A stretch of DNA of 64,000 nucleotides from DUML01 sp050949905 (GTDB lineage Bacteria > Bacillota > Desulfitobacteriia > Desulfitobacteriales > Syntrophobotulaceae). Position 1 is the stretch's first letter. Every line of letters starts with the position of its first letter. The notes under the pieces were generated by a model that worked only from the letters and a program-made list of their open reading frames with translations, made no database searches and was not told where the DNA came from. A program made the translations under genes and the position numbers. Shown here in pieces: positions 8,766-16,906 of this stretch. The stretch spans positions 48,648-112,647 of the forward strand of contig JBMNGP010000014.1 in NCBI GenBank assembly GCA_050949905.1, given 5' to 3'.

Positions 8766-10127
8766 ATGTTTAACTTGGGAAGCAACATCATAAAGGTTAG
8801 AGATGACCATATTCCTTTAACATTTACTAAGAGCGAGTCAACCAATAGTGAGGTAACTTTTGCTTTGACAGATGGGCAAACTGTTAATTGGTGTTCTGAC
8901 AACACATTTAGCATCACTGATCTTAGAGGGCGTATTGAGCCTTGGCTGACCTCACTGTTTCAGTCTGAACACCTTTCGTTGCTGGTAGGCAGTGGTCTAA
9001 CAACTGCAATTCAGTTTGAAGCGACAGGAAAATCTGACAATGGAATGGGAAATCCAACCCCACGAACAGCTTACGCAGAAAAGATAACTACTGCCGTCAA
9101 TAAAAGCGTAGAGAAGAATAACAGGGGCGACGCCAATATCGAAGACTATATTCGAATAATGAATGATTTGCTTCGCGGGCTTGAAATTCTTAAAGTAGAT
9201 GAAGAATATTCCGCACTCAAAATAGAACTAGACGGTATTTTAGCCGATTTTGCTTTGAATATTACTCAAATAGAAAATCAAATTGCAGTTGCTGAAGACA
9301 AAAAACGGACAAACGCATTCAATAAACTGGTGTTATTTCTTATGAGTTTTGCAAGCCGTACCGGTACTCGTGATCGACTGAATATTTTTACTACAAATTA
9401 TGATAGGCTGATTGAAGTCGGAGCTGAACTAGCAGGATTACATCTTCTGGATAGATTTGTCGGAACTCTCTCGCCTATATTCCGTTCTTCCCGACTAGAT
9501 TTAGATATGCACTATAACCCGCCCGGTATTCGCGGCGAACCGCGATATTTAGAAGGTGTAACAAGATTTACAAAATTACATGGTTCCGTTGACTGGGTTG
9601 ATTCCAAAGGTGATATACGTAAAATCGGATTGCCATTCGGAGCTACAGATATAAAACCATATCTTTCTGCTCCAGGGTTGTCTGTAGACTCAACAAATAT
9701 CATGATTTACCCCAACGCTTCAAAAGATCGGGAAACAGCAGAATATCCTTATGTGGAACTTTTCCGTGATTTAGCGGCAGCACTTTGCCGTCCTAATAGT
9801 ACTCTCATCACTTATGGTTACAGCTTTGGTGATGAGCATATTAACAGAATAATCCGAGACATGCTTACAATACCATCTACTCATCTTGTAGTAATAGCTT
9901 TTGACGATAAAACCGATAGGATTATGAAGAACTATATGGAAATGGGACGTACTACGCAAATCAGCTTGCTCATTGGCCCTGATGTTGCAGGTATTGATCC
10001 GTTGACGAGTTATTTTCTGCCTAAACCCTCGATTGATAGAAATACAATTCGCATGGCAGAACTACTTAAAAAGCGCTATGAACAGCCTCAGATACCGCAC
10101 GAGGAAGTAGGGGGTGCTAAGTCATAA
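8766..10127 (+). CDS. SIR2-domain protein of a SIR2-HerA-type defence pair
   Basis: This 453-aa protein has a SIR2-like NAD-binding fold: LLVGSGLTTAIQ near residue 75, FTTNYDRLIE (N211, Y212, D213), KLHGSVDW (H272 is the expected catalytic histidine) and TLITYGYSFGDEHIN near the end. Bacterial SIR2 proteins next to HerA ATPases degrade NAD during phage infection. The next gene begins with HerA sequence and overlaps this stop codon, but it is truncated. ATG 8766 is only one base after GGAGG, so TTG 8775 with normal spacing may be the real start. Confidence 0.88.
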   Translation: MFNLGSNIIKVRDDHIPLTFTKSESTNSEVTFALTDGQTVNWCSDNTFSITDLRGRIEPWLTSLFQSEHLSLLVGSGLTTAIQFEATGKSDNGMGNPTPRTAYAEKITTAVNKSVEKNNRGDANIEDYIRIMNDLLRGLEILKVDEEYSALKIELDGILADFALNITQIENQIAVAEDKKRTNAFNKLVLFLMSFASRTGTRDRLNIFTTNYDRLIEVGAELAGLHLLDRFVGTLSPIFRSSRLDLDMHYNPPGIRGEPRYLEGVTRFTKLHGSVDWVDSKGDIRKIGLPFGATDIKPYLSAPGLSVDSTNIMIYPNASKDRETAEYPYVELFRDLAAALCRPNSTLITYGYSFGDEHINRIIRDMLTIPSTHLVVIAFDDKTDRIMKNYMEMGRTTQISLLIGPDVAGIDPLTSYFLPKPSIDRNTIRMAELLKKRYEQPQIPHEEVGGAKS

Positions 10128-10405
10128 TGCTTACACCTCTTGCAAGTGCCGATTCTCTTAGAATTGGTAGCGTTGACTTTGTATCCCCCGATGAAATAAA
10201 GGTGCTGCTCGATATTGAGGCACCTAACGACGTTGCGTTAAATACAGGCGTTCCGCGACCGTTTCCACGTATAAACAGCTATGCCCTTATTCCCAGTGAT
10301 AATGGGTTTCTTGTTGCCCAAATAGGCAGCGCTAGCACAATTATAACTAAGGAAGCTAAGCTCGACTTCGGAAAATGGGGAGGAACGATATGCAAATCGC
10401 ATTAA
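10127..10405 (+). pseudogene. HerA ATPase, N-terminal fragment only
   Basis: About 80 residues resemble the HAS-barrel N-terminus of HerA-type ATPases: LRIGSVDFVSPDEIKVLLDI, then APNDVALNTGVPRPFPRINSY and GFLVAQIG. The ATG overlaps the SIR2 stop codon, as expected for translational coupling in SIR2-HerA operons. The Walker A/B ATPase domain (some 400-500 residues in the family) is missing. From about 10340 the sequence stops looking like HerA and joins the start of the next gene, indicating a deletion or an insertion that replaced the remainder. Confidence 0.78.
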
Positions 10406-11496
10406 CAAAAAAACTCGGGGAGGCTATGGGAATCAAGCCCTCGCCCGTCCGCAAAGAAATGAATCCGCTGTTTACTTGGACAGCAAACTGGACCAAGGTC
10501 TGGGACAACCACCGAACTGAGGATATGCTTGTGTTGGTAAATAACTCCACACGGTTTACGGTTGCTATTTATCAGGTAAAACGCAAGGATATGAAGAATG
10601 TCGGTGTGGAGATGATGACTGCTGCAATTAGAAATACTATGCTTGCACTGAATCTCAACAACGAAATCATTGATGAATATCTGCGACTTTCCGGCGATGT
10701 CGAGTTTGTTGTCAACAGCGACAGACAATTTACGGCTTGGGTAAATAAAGCCGGAACAGAGTGTGCTTATCACGTTGCGCACAATTACAACGGAATAGCG
10801 AAAATGTTTAGTGATACAATCGGTGTAGCTGTTAACCACCATCCCGTCGGATATACAAATAGTCACGCTGGCGATTTTATTCCGTATAAAAAGATGTTCG
10901 ATGCGCTCGCCGAACTTACCGGGAAGCCTGTCTACAAATATCGGGCTTTTGAGTTGCTTGTTACGCTTGACTTGGAGATTTATCAGGCGATGAGGCGGCT
11001 AATCGTTCCGGCGAACATTGAACTTCCGCAGCTGCATAAGATTTTGCAACAAGTGTTTAATTGGAAAGACTATCACCTGCACGACTGGAATGTGTTTGAC
11101 AAAAAAGATCCCGAGCCTGTCGCCCGTCTTGTTATGACCGATGAGGATTTATCGTATGACGATAAAGCGATTCTTGAGGCGGGTCACAAGCTGTCAGAGT
11201 TTTTACCAAAGTACAAACATATCATCTATACCTATGATATGGGCGATAACTGGGAGCATCTGATTGAACTTGTACGCATAATTGACGAGCATAACGAGGA
11301 ATCACCATACTTGCTCGAAGCGGTTGGACAAGCCCCGCCCGAAGATGTCGGCGGCGTTGGCGGGTATATTGACTTCCGTAACATAATGCAGAATCCGCAG
11401 CATGAGGATTACGAGCAAATGAAACAGTGGGCAGGATTTTGGCATTTGGAGTTATTTGATTGGGAAAGCCGTCCACAAGTCATTTATAGATGGTGA
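10390..11496 (+). CDS. pRiA4b ORF-3-like protein with N-terminal DUF6933-like domain
   Basis: ATG 10390 follows GGAGGA at good distance (an in-frame ATG at 10375 would include the ribosome binding site). Residues 1-165 resemble the DUF6933 domain (KPSPVRKEMNPLFTWTANW). From about residue 180 the protein is a plasmid pRiA4b ORF-3-like domain, with the hallmarks LPQLHKILQQVFNWKDYHLH, YTYDMGDNWEH and ECCG-type C-terminal sequence reduced to APPEDVGGVGGY. The family is common as cargo on plasmids and transposons; its function is unknown. The gene follows the HerA fragment directly, so it may be what replaced the ATPase domain. Confidence 0.85.
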   Translation: MQIALTKKLGEAMGIKPSPVRKEMNPLFTWTANWTKVWDNHRTEDMLVLVNNSTRFTVAIYQVKRKDMKNVGVEMMTAAIRNTMLALNLNNEIIDEYLRLSGDVEFVVNSDRQFTAWVNKAGTECAYHVAHNYNGIAKMFSDTIGVAVNHHPVGYTNSHAGDFIPYKKMFDALAELTGKPVYKYRAFELLVTLDLEIYQAMRRLIVPANIELPQLHKILQQVFNWKDYHLHDWNVFDKKDPEPVARLVMTDEDLSYDDKAILEAGHKLSEFLPKYKHIIYTYDMGDNWEHLIELVRIIDEHNEESPYLLEAVGQAPPEDVGGVGGYIDFRNIMQNPQHEDYEQMKQWAGFWHLELFDWESRPQVIYRW

Positions 11497-11531
11497 GTTT
11501 ATATGATTTATACTACCTTGCCAACAACCAG

Positions 11532-11564
11532 AGGTCGTCGGTTCGAATCCGACCATCCGCTCCA
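11532..11564 (+). repeat. Duplicated 3' end of tRNA-Thr (distal att copy)
   Basis: 33 bases match tRNA-Thr 3287-3319, from the variable loop to CCA, with one G-to-C change in the acceptor strand (CATCCGC instead of CATCGGC). No D arm or anticodon arm precedes it, so it is not a functional tRNA. It marks the far border of the genomic island. Confidence 0.9.
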
Positions 11565-11608
11565 GTGCTCATAATGGTTTTAAGGTAAATCAATTAGTGT
11601 TAAAATTT

Positions 11609-12178
11609 TCATATAGATTTTAGCTCTTCATTTTTTTCTTTTAGTTTGGTCCAAGCTTTTGTTATTGCTAACATATCCTCTTCTTTAAAGGAATCAGGGT
11701 ACTTTTCTAAAAATAAATCTAACATAAGTGGAGTTTCTTTGAGATACTTTTCGGCAATTACTAAAGATTCCTCGGTAAAACCTCCAGAGGATGTAATCCA
11801 GTTTATTAAGTCTTCCGTATTGGCAATCCGGTCAGCAAATTTAATTAAGGCAGCATCTTGATCATAATAATGCCTTCAATATAAGAAGTACCATCGGGAT
11901 TGTTAATATTTCTGGAAAGTAATTTAATTAACTCAATTTCCCTTTGATCTACGTTAATCTTTTTAAGAAGCTCATCCGGAGAAATATTGAAATCTTCAAC
12001 AACATCATATAATAGAGAAGCTTTGTAAATGTTAAGGCTTCTTCCAACTCCTTCAATATCGCTAATATTACAATTCTTTTGAACATCTAATAGATGAGAG
12101 AATGCCAGTTTATTTACGAAATAAATTGCAAAAGGAAGCGGGCAAAATAATAGAGATTCATGATGAAGAGATAATTTT
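11609..12178 (-). pseudogene. Decayed SpoT-like HD hydrolase
   Basis: On the minus strand two frames join to an HD-domain protein. The upstream part reads NIYKASLLYDVVEDFNISPDEL, and after a one-base frameshift near 11875 it continues YDQDAALIKFADRIANTEDL and ends KLKEKNEELKSI. LLYDVVED and KFADRIAN correspond to the HD and ADR-type motifs of small ppGpp-hydrolase-like proteins, but the first conserved histidine has become tyrosine. There is no start codon with a ribosome binding site. An intact relative lies at 15802-16431. It is just outside the island border. Confidence 0.6.
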
Positions 12179-12248
12179 CAGAAATCTGGAAGCCAAAGAC
12201 AAAATAATCCCAATAATAGACATCGTTGAAATATCAAAAAAGGAATGA
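12118..12248 (+). pseudogene. C-terminal fragment of an unrecognised gene
   Basis: The plus frame encodes LQKEAGKIIEIHDEEII and DKIIPIIDIVEISKKE, then stops. It reads like real coding sequence but has no start. It ends at a perfect 8-bp hairpin (AGGAATGA/TCATTCCT) and is followed by the terminator at 12275-12314, which supports it being the tail of a lost gene. It overlaps the upstream end of the HD remnant on the other strand, so one of the two extents is wrong. Confidence 0.35.
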
Positions 12249-12274
12249 GAAATCATTCCTTTCGGACTGTAGAC

Positions 12275-12314
12275 AAAACCGGTTTCAAGTTACAAGGCTT
12301 GAAGCCGGTTTTTT
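12275..12314 (+). terminator. Rho-independent terminator
   Basis: The stem AAACCGGTTTCAAG/CTTGAAGCCGGTTT, with one unpaired position and an 8-base loop, is followed by six T residues. Confidence 0.8.
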
Positions 12315-12416
12315 GATTTGGGAAAGTAACTTTCCCGGGGAAATTTGCCTCTTAGCCTCCTTAGAGCAATGTATTCTACAATATAGAAAAAGAAAAGAAC
12401 AAAGGAGGTCATTAAC

Positions 12417-13094
12417 ATGAAAAAGAGATTATTAGCCATTTCAGATATCCATGGCTGCTGCAGCGAATTTATAGCCCTGTTAAAAAGAGCAGCATATAAT
12501 CCCTTGCTTGATCAGTTAATCCTACTGGGAGATTATGTGGACAGGGGACCTGATTCGTTTCAAGTTGTCGAACTCGTCATTCAGCTTGTAAATGAAGGGG
12601 CTATTGCTTTAAGGGGAAATCACGATGATTATTTTGTCAAAATGGTGAAAGAAAATAACAGGTTCAGTTACAACATAATTGGCTGGAGACAAACAGAGAG
12701 CAGTTATGCACATGTTGATAGCAGTTTGCTCAATAAACACATCCGATTTATGGATAGTCTTCCCTGCAGTTGGACAACTGAAGACTATTTCTTCTCCCAT
12801 GCAGGTATTAACCCTAACAGAGCTTTAGAAGATCAGGATCCGGAAGATTTACTGTGGATCAGGGAGCCCTGGCTGTATTCTTTTTATAGCCCTACTGACA
12901 AAACAGTAGTATTCGGACATTCTATTACAGACTGTTATTTTCCACAACATGGTATTTATAGAGATTTGATGAAAATAGCCATAAATACCGGCGGTGGGTG
13001 CGGAGGATATTTAAGTTTAGTTGATCTTGATAACGAAGTTGTGTACACAAGTCATTATTCCCAGGCAAAACCGCTAACAAAAATTTCTGCCTGA
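12417..13094 (+). CDS. PP2A-like serine/threonine phosphatase / diadenosine-tetraphosphatase-type hydrolase
   Basis: This 225-aa protein carries the full PPP-family metallophosphoesterase set: SDIHG (D10, H12), LLGDYVDRGPDS, RGNHDDYF, FSHAGINP and VFGHS. Size and motifs match bacterial PrpA/ApaH-like enzymes, which remove phosphate from proteins or split dinucleoside polyphosphates; sequence does not separate these. The ATG follows AAAGGAGGTC at ideal spacing. A stub after it (13121, AGGAGG then ATG-AAA-ATT-TAA) looks like the remains of another gene start. It is a single gene. Confidence 0.88.
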   Translation: MKKRLLAISDIHGCCSEFIALLKRAAYNPLLDQLILLGDYVDRGPDSFQVVELVIQLVNEGAIALRGNHDDYFVKMVKENNRFSYNIIGWRQTESSYAHVDSSLLNKHIRFMDSLPCSWTTEDYFFSHAGINPNRALEDQDPEDLLWIREPWLYSFYSPTDKTVVFGHSITDCYFPQHGIYRDLMKIAINTGGGCGGYLSLVDLDNEVVYTSHYSQAKPLTKISA

Positions 13095-13211
13095 CAAATT
13101 AATTTAGGAGGATAACAAAATGAAAATTTAACTGTCACTTTCCTGTCATCAACCTTATATACAATTAACTTAAGAGCGAAAACTGTTAATTATAACGGAG
13201 GTGTTTCTATT

Positions 13212-14462
13212 ATGAACGAAAAGCTTAAGCTTAATCTCTTTCTCAGTCATAAATATCTAAGACCGGATATTCTACAGAAGGTCTATTTGATGCTGCGGAT
13301 TGTCCAGCCTAAGGTGGAACTGGAGCAGAGCAGGATGCCTGTCAATCTAAGCTTCGTGATTGACAGATCAGGTTCTATGAGCGGTGACAAGCTGTCGTTT
13401 ACCAAGAAGGCGGTTAACTTTGCGCTTATGCATTTAGACAGTGAGGATACTGTCTCCATAGTTACTTTTGATGATGAAGTTAATACACTGGCTCCACCTC
13501 AGAAGGCTGTGCATAAGGATCAGATGGCAGCGATGGTCAAATCCGTCAGTCCGGGTGGATCCACCAACTTAAGCGGGGGGCTCTTCAAAGGAGCAGGCTT
13601 AGTCAGAGAAAACTATAGGAAAGAACAAGTCAACAGAGTTCTTCTGCTCACTGATGGCCTGGCCAATGTTGGAGTGACCGAACCGGAGAAGATAGTTGCG
13701 AAGGTTAAAGGATTGGCTGAGAACAATATCTCTGCATCAACGCTGGGAGTAGGGAATAATTTTCAGGAAGATCTGCTGGTGGATATCGCAGAAGCGGGGA
13801 AAGGAAGCTTTTATTACATTGCCAGCCCGGATAACTTGCCTGAGATCTTCCGCCAAGAGCTACAGGGGCTGCTCAGCATCACAGGTCAGAATCTGGAGCT
13901 TGGTATCCGGCCTGCACAGGGGGTGGAAGTGCTGAGAATACTTGGTTATGAACCACAGTGGGGAGATGAAGTTAAAATCAGTCTGCCGGATATTTATAGC
14001 GGAGAAACCAAGACCGTCCTGGTAGAATTGGGCGTCAAAGGAGGGTCTATAGGCAAGCAAAATCTGGGGATTGTTGGGTTTAAATATGATGATGTCTTGG
14101 ATGGCTTAGCTTCTGTACAGTTTGAAATTGAGATGAATATTGAGGTTAGTGATGAGGAAAGTTTGTTGGAGAATACCCTCGACCTTAAAGTTATTCAGGA
14201 GGTAGAATTTTTTGAGACCGCTCAGATTAAAGAAGAAGCCATCAGCAGAGCAGACAGTGGAGATTTCCAGGGCGCCAGAGATCTTTTGGAAAGCCAGAAA
14301 GAGAAGTTAAACAGTATATACAGCCTTACAAAAGATCCGGAAGTATTGAAGGAAATCGACGAACTGGAGTTGAATTACCAACTTATGGAGAGAAAATCCT
14401 ATACTTCGGATCTCAGGAAGAGTATGAAGCAGTCAAATTATAATACTAGACGAAAACGTTAA
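13212..14462 (+). CDS. von Willebrand factor A domain protein
   Basis: A 416-aa cytoplasmic protein without a signal peptide. Residues about 43-215 form a vWA domain with an intact MIDAS metal site: DRSGSMSG (D51, S53, S55), the SPGGSTNLSGGL loop and LLLTDGLANVG. A beta-rich middle and a helical C-terminal tail follow. Such stand-alone proteins usually act as scaffolds binding a partner through Mg2+. It is followed after 30-40 bases by a WYL regulator in the same direction, and the pair stands just upstream of the type III CRISPR locus, but a link to it is only inference. The ribosome binding site CGGAGGTG supports the ATG at 13212. Confidence 0.85.
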   Translation: MNEKLKLNLFLSHKYLRPDILQKVYLMLRIVQPKVELEQSRMPVNLSFVIDRSGSMSGDKLSFTKKAVNFALMHLDSEDTVSIVTFDDEVNTLAPPQKAVHKDQMAAMVKSVSPGGSTNLSGGLFKGAGLVRENYRKEQVNRVLLLTDGLANVGVTEPEKIVAKVKGLAENNISASTLGVGNNFQEDLLVDIAEAGKGSFYYIASPDNLPEIFRQELQGLLSITGQNLELGIRPAQGVEVLRILGYEPQWGDEVKISLPDIYSGETKTVLVELGVKGGSIGKQNLGIVGFKYDDVLDGLASVQFEIEMNIEVSDEESLLENTLDLKVIQEVEFFETAQIKEEAISRADSGDFQGARDLLESQKEKLNSIYSLTKDPEVLKEIDELELNYQLMERKSYTSDLRKSMKQSNYNTRRKR

Positions 14463-14496
14463 AATAATAACGTACGGAAGCGGTAAGAAGGCGGTG

Positions 14497-15738
14497 TTGT
14501 TTTTGAGCAGGTTGGCCAAAGAAATTCGGACTTACCAGATGATTGTTGATGCTTTGCAAAATTGCATGGAAACCCAAGATATGAGTGAGTTTTGTGCGAG
14601 CCTCAAGATCACTGAGAAGGCATGCTTCAAATTTCTTGAAGAAGTCGCCCGGCAGTTGGATGTCGGGATTATTGAATGGGATGGCGAGCATCTGACCTTG
14701 GAAACCATCAAAGCATACAATCAAAAAAACAAGTCTGATGTTGGTGTCGGGATGAAGAGGACTGCCAGGCTGACCAAAGTGATCGACCTGCTTAATAAGG
14801 CTACACCCCATGGTGGGATGACAATTGAGGAATTGACCGCCAGGCTGGAAGTGAGTGAACGTACTGTCTATAGAGACCTTGTCCAATTGGAGGAAGAATT
14901 AGGGATTGCTCTTGTCAGGCCGGAAAGGGAGGCAGGTAAGGCAGGTAGATACTCTCTTAAAGATATTTACCTCCCTCCCCTGAGTCCTGATAGGGCTCTT
15001 TTCATCTATTTGAGTCTATTGCAGCAGAAAGATACCGCACTTACTCTAGGTATTGAAGATATAAAACAGACCCTGATTGGAACCCTTGCCAAGAACAGGT
15101 TTGATCTTAAAGATATACCTTTAGACATCATGGAGTCTCGCATTAACATAGTGGACCATACTTTGACCGAACCAGAAAAAGTGAGCGAAATTTTTCTGAA
15201 GATCCTTAAAGGACTGGAACAGAGCAAAGTGATTAGGATCAGATATTTTAAATCATCCAGTCAGACTGTATCGGACAGGACGGTTCAGCCCTACGGGCTG
15301 ATTTGTAAACATCATAACTGGTACCTGGTGGGAAGGTGTCTGGATAACCTTGCTATCAGAATTTTTCGGATTGATCAAATAGAGTCTGTCTTTGTACGCA
15401 GTGAGACATTTAGCTATCCCCAGGACTTTAACATTCGAAAGTTCTATGAAAAGAGTTGGGGAGTATTCCTGGATAGTGAAGTAATCGAAGCTAAGATTTG
15501 GTTTTCGCCTGAGGTAGCTTATCGCTTACGAAAGATAAAATACCATTCCAGCCAGGAGATTATTGAAGAGGCAGAGGACGGTTCCGTAGTAGTAAAATAT
15601 TGCATCACCGGAATTATTGAATTCATTGGTTGGCTTTTGCAGTGGAGGGGATCAGCCAAAGTCTTGGAGCCGGACACTCTGAGAGAAGAGATGATCAATG
15701 CTGTAAAAGAGTTAACTGAAATATACCGGCTCGCTTAA
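14497..15738 (+). CDS. WYL-domain transcriptional regulator
   Basis: About 413 aa. An N-terminal helical region is followed near residues 88-140 by an HTH_11-type winged helix (MTIEELTARLEVSERTVYRDL). A WYL domain spans about 215-325, with HHNWYLVGRCLDNLAIRIFRIDQI split by the WYL signature, and a WCX-like C-terminal part ends the protein. WYL domains bind nucleotides or nucleic acids and often control defence and CRISPR operons. Possible starts are GTG 14494, TTG 14497 and TTG 14503 after AAGAAGG; 14497 has a workable distance. It probably forms an operon with the vWA gene. Confidence 0.85.
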   Translation: MFLSRLAKEIRTYQMIVDALQNCMETQDMSEFCASLKITEKACFKFLEEVARQLDVGIIEWDGEHLTLETIKAYNQKNKSDVGVGMKRTARLTKVIDLLNKATPHGGMTIEELTARLEVSERTVYRDLVQLEEELGIALVRPEREAGKAGRYSLKDIYLPPLSPDRALFIYLSLLQQKDTALTLGIEDIKQTLIGTLAKNRFDLKDIPLDIMESRINIVDHTLTEPEKVSEIFLKILKGLEQSKVIRIRYFKSSSQTVSDRTVQPYGLICKHHNWYLVGRCLDNLAIRIFRIDQIESVFVRSETFSYPQDFNIRKFYEKSWGVFLDSEVIEAKIWFSPEVAYRLRKIKYHSSQEIIEEAEDGSVVVKYCITGIIEFIGWLLQWRGSAKVLEPDTLREEMINAVKELTEIYRLA

Positions 15739-15801
15739 GAAACTGATGAGTTTTAAAAGCTTTCTCTATGCACTTAGCAAGCTACGTTAGGAGGTGTCGA
15801 A

Positions 15802-16431
15802 ATGCGCTTAAAAGAAAAAGCCATCTTGGTTGCCCATAAGCAGCATGGTACTGATAAGAGGAAAGGCACTGATACATTATATATTACCCATCCTATTGAA
15901 GTGGGTCTTATTCTGGAGAAAATGAACTGTAGCGATGAGACTGTGATAGCGGGAATTCTTCATGATACGTTAGAGGATACGGCTTACACTGACGAAGCCT
16001 TGAAAGCCGAGTTTGGCCAATCTGTTTTAGACATAGTAAAGGGTTGTTCTGAGCCTTCAAAAAAACTGTCTTGGATAACAAGAAAGAAGCATACGTGTGA
16101 ATATTTAAAAACAGCGCCTAAAGAGGTTAGAGCAGTTTCCTTAGCAGATAAGCTGCAAAATATTTTATCAATCAAGGCAGACTTCGATATTTTGGGAGAT
16201 GATCTTTGGGAAAGATTTAATGCAGGGAAACATCACCAAGCATGGTATTATAAAGAGCTGATAAAAAGCTTGAAGCCTACCACCGATGACTTCCCGGGTT
16301 ATGTTGCCATTTATAATGAATACAAGGAAGTAGTAGAGGAAGTATTCAAATGGGAAAATAAACCGAACGTTGAGCGTAACAGAAAATTAGTCATAATGCC
16401 CGAAGAAAATTCAGAAAATTGCGAGGAATAA
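15802..16431 (+). CDS. Small SpoT/MESH1-like HD-domain hydrolase
   Basis: A 209-aa single-domain protein of the HD superfamily. Motifs in order are THPIEV (first metal histidine), AGILHDTLEDT (HD pair) and VSLADKLQNI (final aspartate). This matches small alarmone hydrolases that remove the 3'-diphosphate of (p)ppGpp and also act on other nucleotides. The synthetase, TGS and ACT domains of full RelA/SpoT are absent. The ATG follows TAGGAGGTG at good spacing. It is the last gene before the CRISPR locus and lies in the same direction as the vWA and WYL genes. Confidence 0.85.
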   Translation: MRLKEKAILVAHKQHGTDKRKGTDTLYITHPIEVGLILEKMNCSDETVIAGILHDTLEDTAYTDEALKAEFGQSVLDIVKGCSEPSKKLSWITRKKHTCEYLKTAPKEVRAVSLADKLQNILSIKADFDILGDDLWERFNAGKHHQAWYYKELIKSLKPTTDDFPGYVAIYNEYKEVVEEVFKWENKPNVERNRKLVIMPEENSENCEE

Positions 16432-16432
16432 G

Positions 16433-16490
16433 AAAATTATTAGAGAATACTGTTGGTAGTTAGTTCTATTATTAACAACGGTTTACATGA
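16433..16490 (+). repeat. Imperfect direct repeat, copy upstream of the CRISPR locus
   Basis: The sequence after the HD gene (AGAATACTGTTGGTAG, then CTATTATTAAC and GTTTACA) matches 27873-27932 over about 55 bases with roughly 75-80 percent identity by eye. The two copies bracket the whole CRISPR-Cas region. Confidence 0.5.
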
Positions 16491-16680
16491 TCAGACAGGT
16501 TATTCGGTGGGTGAAGAATAACCTTGCAACAATTATGTCCTGCAAAAAAAGTGCACGCACTTAGAGCAGTGCGTGCAGAACATTTTAGTGGATGATAATT
16601 GGTGGAACCTAACCAATCTATTAGTTTCAGCCGCAGACCGGCTTTAGAGCCATTGGTTAATTTAGGTTTCAGAGTCTAGG

Positions 16681-16716
16681 GTTAAGAATAATAAATCCCC
16701 GTAAGGGGACGGAACT
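16681..16716 (+). CRISPR. Orphan degenerate CRISPR repeat with leader remnant
   Basis: One 36-base unit matches the array repeat at about 30 of 36 positions, with an intact CCCCGTAAGGGGACGGAA core. The preceding sequence from about 16545 resembles the leader at 25110-25240: shared CGCACTTAGAGCAG, an AGCCGCA-ACCG block, and GGTTTCAG followed by a GAG/TAG-rich stretch. No spacer or second repeat follows. Up to cas10 there is only a short fragment encoding AIEEYIKKIECYRKKL without a start. This looks like a third, collapsed CRISPR site. Confidence 0.7.
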
Positions 16717-16906
16717 AAAAATCCATAGTAGCCATTGAAGAATACATAAAAAAAATTGAATGCTACAGGAAAAAGCTGTCCCTAGAAAAGAAATCCATTA
16801 GATAGAGGGGAGGAGTGATAAGAAAACAATAGGGATGTTTCACTACAAATAGTATCCGGCAGCTAAGTATCAGGCTGGAAAACCTATTTACTGATGGGGG
16901 GAAAAC

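Larger units (their letters stand above)
3287..11564. mobile_element. Genomic island integrated in the 3' end of tRNA-Thr
   Basis: The last 33 bases of tRNA-Thr (variable loop to CCA) recur at 11532-11564 with one mismatch and without the 5' half of a tRNA. That is the classical outcome of integrase-mediated insertion into a tRNA gene, with 3287-3319 and 11532-11564 as the two attachment-site copies. The enclosed 8.2 kb carries only accessory genes: an unrecognised minus-strand cassette, a SIR2 gene, a HerA fragment and a pRiA4b ORF-3-like gene. No integrase or transfer gene is visible, so the element is probably immobile now. Degenerate sequences near both 3361-3480 and 8015-8130 may be scars of lost recombinase genes. 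Confidence 0.75.

Noticed and set aside
11532..11564. A second tRNA gene
   Set aside because: Only the variable loop, T arm and 3' acceptor strand are present; there is no anticodon arm upstream.
11646..11861. 71-aa plus-strand frame after the island border
   Set aside because: It is the shadow of the HD-hydrolase remnant on the minus strand, which has clear family motifs.
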